NCBI GenBank assembly: GCA_020627525.1
Contig: JAHDGP010000158.1
Span: 1 to 9,224, forward strand
Direction of reading: 5' to 3'
DNA length: 9,224 bases
Source: Bacteroidota bacterium
Lineage (GTDB): Bacteria > Bacteroidota > Bacteroidia > Chitinophagales > UBA2359
The number at the start of each line of letters is the position of its first letter. Positions within the stretch are counted from its first letter, which is position 1. Below, piece by piece: positions 6,718 through 9,224 of this stretch. The notes below the pieces were generated by a model that saw only the letters and a program-made list of their open reading frames with translations, searched no databases and was not told the DNA's origin. The translations under genes were made by a program, and so were the position numbers.

Positions 6718-7038
6718 CTAACTTGTTTTTTTTCTTTTAAATACTTTTGCAAATCCTGGAATAATAGTATCTCCAGCTGATTTTATTTCATCAACAGCAA
6801 AATCTTCAGCATCTTTCAAAGCCAAGTTGATAGCGTGAACCATTTTAGCATTTACTCTAAGATCATCCATCTTATCAACATACTTTTCAGGGATATAGAT
6901 ACTTTTAACATTTTTTGCAGCCGTTACCTCAACTCTAAAATCAAAATGCTCTTTTTCGATGATTTTTTCATCCAATTTTTTTCTTGTCGAAGTTAATTTG
7001 CTACGAATTTTTGTAGTCAATCCACTTAAAATACTCAT
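6718..7038 (-). CDS. Small protein resembling the YbaB/EbfC nucleoid-associated family
   Basis: This 106-residue basic protein starts at an ATG (7036-7038). Residues 1-30 are lysine/arginine-rich and helical in character (KIRSKLTSTRKKLDEKIIEK). The middle, FRVEVTAAKNVKSIYIPEKY (34-53), reads as two beta strands, and MVHAINLALKDAEDFAVDEI (66-85) as a helix. A proline-glycine segment (IIPGFAKVF) and a basic tail KRKKTS follow. This order (helix, two strands, long alanine-rich helix, PG segment) and the length of about 105 residues resemble YbaB/EbfC DNA-binding proteins, but the glycine-rich features of that family are weak. I therefore hold this as a likely but unproven call. It is not next to dnaX/recR as ybaB often is; recN lies upstream on the same strand after a 185-bp gap. 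TATCTTTG 22 bp before the start suggests its own promoter. Confidence 0.6.
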   Translation of the reverse strand: MSILSGLTTKIRSKLTSTRKKLDEKIIEKEHFDFRVEVTAAKNVKSIYIPEKYVDKMDDLRVNAKMVHAINLALKDAEDFAVDEIKSAGDTIIPGFAKVFKRKKTS

Positions 7039-7060
7039 AATAATATTATTTATTCAGCCG

Positions 7061-7068
7061 CAAAGATA
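7061..7068 (-). promoter_or_regulatory. Candidate -7 element for the YbaB-like gene
   Basis: The minus strand reads TATCTTTG, an exact match to TAnnTTTG and identical to the element before ppx. It ends 22 bp before the ATG. No TTTG lies at the expected -33 distance; only a TTTT is nearby, so the call rests on the -7 box and its position. Nothing else stands out in the 7039-7223 gap. Confidence 0.4.
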
Positions 7069-7223
7069 ATCATTTACCAGAAAAGTAGGTATGTCTCCTT
7101 TAAGTACTAATTTAAAAATAATCAAATCTTAAGCTGAGGATTTGGCAATCATACAAATTGCCTAAAACAAACGACTTTCTGACTTAACAGATTCAATCAA
7201 GTAACAGATAATTTAAATTGATC

Positions 7224-8897
7224 TCAAGAATTCATAAATGCCAATAACTCTCTGGCATTGTCTTTCGCCTTATCACTTGGTGGCTCGCCACTTAAAATTG
7301 TGCCGATCTCGATGATTCGCTCCTCTCCGTCGATCTCTTCAATTTTAGAAACGGCGTGTTTTCCTTCGTCGGTCTTAAAAATCCTAAGATGCTTATCACC
7401 AATACATGCAATTTGAGGCAAATGCGTAATACAAATCAACTGATGATCTGCTGAAATTCTCTTCATAACCTTACCCACTTTTATCGCTATCTCACCAGAA
7501 ATCCCCGTATCTATTTCATCAAATATCAGAGAAGGCAATTGTGAACTATCTGCTAGCAAAGACTGGATTGAAAGCATTAAACGAGACAACTCTCCACCTG
7601 AAGCCACTTTTTTGATTTCAACAGGCAAACTACCTTTATTGGAAGCAAACAAAAATTGTACCTGATCAATGCCCACTTTTGTAAGCTCATCTTTATTGGT
7701 TTCTAACTGAACATGAAGAGCTGCATGTTCCATGCCCAAGTCGAACAGTTGTTGGTTGATTTTTTTTGATAAAATGTTTACTGTTTTTTGCCGTTTCTTT
7801 GAAATTTTCTCAGCCAGCTGTAAGGTCTTTTTCTTTAAATCAATACACTCCTTTTCCAAGCGTTCGATCTCATCCCCTTGAACCATTACAGAGTCCCTTT
7901 TACTAATAAGCTCCTCTTTTAATGCAATTAGTTCTTCAACAGAATCCAACTGATGCTTATTCTGCAATCTCAAAATAAGGTCTAAACGCTCCTTAAGCTC
8001 TTGCCCCTTCGCTGGATTTGATTCTACACTCTCCGCAACATAAGAGGATTCTGAAGAGAGGTCATTCATTTCTAAAATTAAGCTTTCCAAGCGCTTATTT
8101 AAGCTTTGATATTTCTCACCGAAATCAGCGATTCGGGCGAAGTTCTTTTTTATTTTTTGTAATGAATTTTGAATAGGTGATTCCGAACCTGAAAACAATT
8201 CTCCCAATTCCAAAAGTGTTGTGCGTATCTCTTCAGAATTTGATAACTCATTTAGCTCAGTTTCTATACTGATTTGTTCATCAGCAGATACAAAATTGGC
8301 TTCTTCCAATTCATTCGCCTGAAAAGTAATGTAGTCCAACTCTTTTTTCAATTGATTGGCACTAGATTTCAGTTCTTTCAAGCTGACTACCTTATCTTGA
8401 TATTTGTAAAATTGTGTTTTGTATTTTTGAACCTTATCTAAATGACCAGCCAAATTATCCAAAATAAAAAGTTGATAACTCTTATCATTTAAGTACAATG
8501 ATTGGTGTTGTCCATGCAAATTTATCAAGCGATTGCTCAATTGATTCAAGACCGTCAAATTTACAGGAGTATCATTTATAAATGCACGAGATTTTCCAGA
8601 AGCCGTAATTTCCCTTCTAACGATTGTTTCAGGTTCATAGTCTAAATCATGTTCATCGAAAAATGATTTTAAAGATTTATTTTCCAAATCAAACAAACCC
8701 TCCACAACACACTTTTTATTTTTATCAAAAAGAATATTAGAAGAAGAAGCACGATTCCCTAATATCAAAGATAAAGCCCCAAGCAACATAGATTTACCAG
8801 ATCCAGTCTCTCCAGTTATGATCGTCAAGCGATCTGAAAAGTCAACAGACGTTTTTTCTATTATCCCGTAATTTTGAACAAAAAGTTTTTTTAGCAT
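7224..8897 (-). CDS. recN: DNA repair protein RecN (SMC-like ATPase)
   Basis: At 557 residues it matches the E. coli protein (553) in length. The N-terminal ATPase half has VQNYGIIEKTSVDFSD (7-22), Walker A GETGSGKS (29-36) and a Q-loop-like LINLHGQHQSLY. The middle (about 145-390) is rich in Lys/Glu/Leu heptads and forms the two-stranded coiled coil. The C-terminal half has the ABC signature ASGGELSRLM (432-441), Walker B LIFDEIDTG (457-465) and the switch ITHLPQIA (490-497). RecN is a cytosolic factor that gathers and tethers DNA ends during recombinational repair of double-strand breaks. The start (ATG, 8895-8897) gives the conserved MLKKLFVQNYG and is preceded by AGGAGG, rare in this phylum. 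No neighbour of the usual recombination set is in the window apart from the possible YbaB-like protein downstream. Confidence 0.97.
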   Translation of the reverse strand: MLKKLFVQNYGIIEKTSVDFSDRLTIITGETGSGKSMLLGALSLILGNRASSSNILFDKNKKCVVEGLFDLENKSLKSFFDEHDLDYEPETIVRREITASGKSRAFINDTPVNLTVLNQLSNRLINLHGQHQSLYLNDKSYQLFILDNLAGHLDKVQKYKTQFYKYQDKVVSLKELKSSANQLKKELDYITFQANELEEANFVSADEQISIETELNELSNSEEIRTTLLELGELFSGSESPIQNSLQKIKKNFARIADFGEKYQSLNKRLESLILEMNDLSSESSYVAESVESNPAKGQELKERLDLILRLQNKHQLDSVEELIALKEELISKRDSVMVQGDEIERLEKECIDLKKKTLQLAEKISKKRQKTVNILSKKINQQLFDLGMEHAALHVQLETNKDELTKVGIDQVQFLFASNKGSLPVEIKKVASGGELSRLMLSIQSLLADSSQLPSLIFDEIDTGISGEIAIKVGKVMKRISADHQLICITHLPQIACIGDKHLRIFKTDEGKHAVSKIEEIDGEERIIEIGTILSGEPPSDKAKDNARELLAFMNS

Positions 8898-8900
8898 TTT

Positions 8901-8906
8901 CCTCCT
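8901..8906 (-). promoter_or_regulatory. Strong Shine-Dalgarno of recN with short spacing
   Basis: The minus strand reads AGGAGG, a full anti-Shine-Dalgarno match, separated from the recN ATG by only three A residues. Other genes in the window lack such a sequence. The spacing is shorter than the usual 5-9 nt, which may limit its use. Confidence 0.65.
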
Positions 8907-8912
8907 GTTTTT

Positions 8913-8987
8913 AATGTGATCAATGCTTTAATGTTGCAATGTGATTAATGTTGTAATGATTTAATGTGAATAATGCTACAATAGATC
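8913..8987. repeat. Three 25-bp tandem repeats built of AATG-led octamers
   Basis: Units at 8913-8937, 8938-8962 and 8963-8987 are each exactly 25 bp and open with AATGTGA. Every unit splits into a 9-mer and two 8-mers that start with AATG (the last 8-mer is AATAGATC): AATGTGATC, AATGCTTT, AATGTTGC; then AATGTGATT, AATGTTGT, AATGATTT; then AATGTGAAT, AATGCTAC, AATAGATC. The array ends 15 bp from the recN start codon and lies within its expected leader or promoter. Confidence 0.75.
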
Positions 8988-9132
8988 ATTTTAAAATTTT
9001 AACTGAATCGTTCTACTTTTTTCTACCAGGAATTTATTTTTACACGTAAAGTTAATAATTTTTATTCTACATTCCGTTATTTCATCAATGCATTGAAACA
9101 AACGTGAAGTTCTAAAAAACTTTCCAGCTTCC

Positions 9133-9188
9133 AACTAAACAACATTGAAAAAAAATTCTCGCATTCTCGCATTCAATGTTGTTTAGTT
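9133..9188. repeat. Perfect 17-bp inverted repeat with octamer repeat in the loop
   Basis: AACTAAACAACATTGAA (9133-9149) and TTCAATGTTGTTTAGTT (9172-9188) are exact complements. The 22-nt loop begins with an A-run, then holds TTCTCGCA twice in tandem (9156-9163 and 9164-9171). A T-run follows the stem on neither strand, so it does not look like a standard terminator. It could form a strong hairpin in RNA or a cruciform in DNA. Confidence 0.8.
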
Positions 9189-9224
9189 AAGGATAAAATC
9201 GTTTCTTATAAATAACATTTGTTC

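Larger units (their letters stand above)
8898..9224. other. Gene-free region upstream of recN
   Basis: These 327 bp hold the recN leader, the 25-bp tandem repeat (8913-8987), an AT-rich stretch (8988-9080), a 12-bp palindrome TCAATGCATTGA (9085-9096) and the long inverted repeat at 9133-9188. I find no open reading frame with coding character, no tRNA-like fold and no clear promoter motif for recN. Confidence 0.6.

Noticed and set aside
8913..8987. CRISPR or iteron origin
   Set aside because: Units are directly joined without spacers, and no replication initiator gene or other origin feature is present; recN alone does not support an origin.
9133..9188. Intrinsic terminator
   Set aside because: Neither strand has a T-run right after the stem; the A/T run is in the loop.

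Overview
The window looks like chromosomal DNA of an AT-rich member of the Bacteroidota. The evidence is a GLPGLI-family secreted protein followed by an outer-membrane beta-barrel with a carboxypeptidase-regulatory-like N-terminus, mostly absent Shine-Dalgarno sequences, and TATCTTTG elements matching the Bacteroidota -7 promoter consensus (TAnnTTTG). Genus cannot be fixed from the sequence; no plasmid, phage or transposase gene is visible.

Left part (1-998, minus strand): a two-gene molybdenum hydroxylase operon. The small 2Fe-2S subunit (iorA-like, 552-998) comes first. The large molybdopterin-binding subunit (iorB-like, 1-405, cut by the window edge) follows and carries a Tat signal. A ~25-bp degenerate repeat array fills the gap between them, and a related repeat fragment lies on the other side of iorA. 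The 999-1337 gap separates this operon from divergent genes.

Centre (1338-4908, plus strand): a GLPGLI-family protein and a 911-residue outer-membrane beta-barrel/TonB-receptor-like protein, 34 bp apart and probably cotranscribed. The pair recurs in Bacteroidota, but its function is unknown. A palindrome at 4922-4947 separates it from the convergent ppx gene.

Nucleotide-stress part (4953-6682): a short Ppx/GppA phosphatase (minus strand, TTG start) lies head to head with a MESH1-type small HD hydrolase (plus strand). The families' known substrates are polyphosphate or pppGpp for the first, and ppGpp and NADPH for the second. A link to alarmone turnover is therefore plausible but inferred.

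Right part (6718-9224, minus strand): a small protein resembling the YbaB/EbfC nucleoid-associated family, then recN, the SMC-like DNA repair ATPase. recN has an unusually strong Shine-Dalgarno sequence and a 3 x 25-bp repeat upstream. The final ~330 bp hold no gene but contain a perfect 17-bp inverted repeat whose loop carries an octamer direct repeat.

Most genes are ordinary for the phylum. The least explained material is the set of intergenic repeats, the GLPGLI/barrel pair, and the head-to-head ppx/MESH1 arrangement. I see no clear-cut new multi-gene system.
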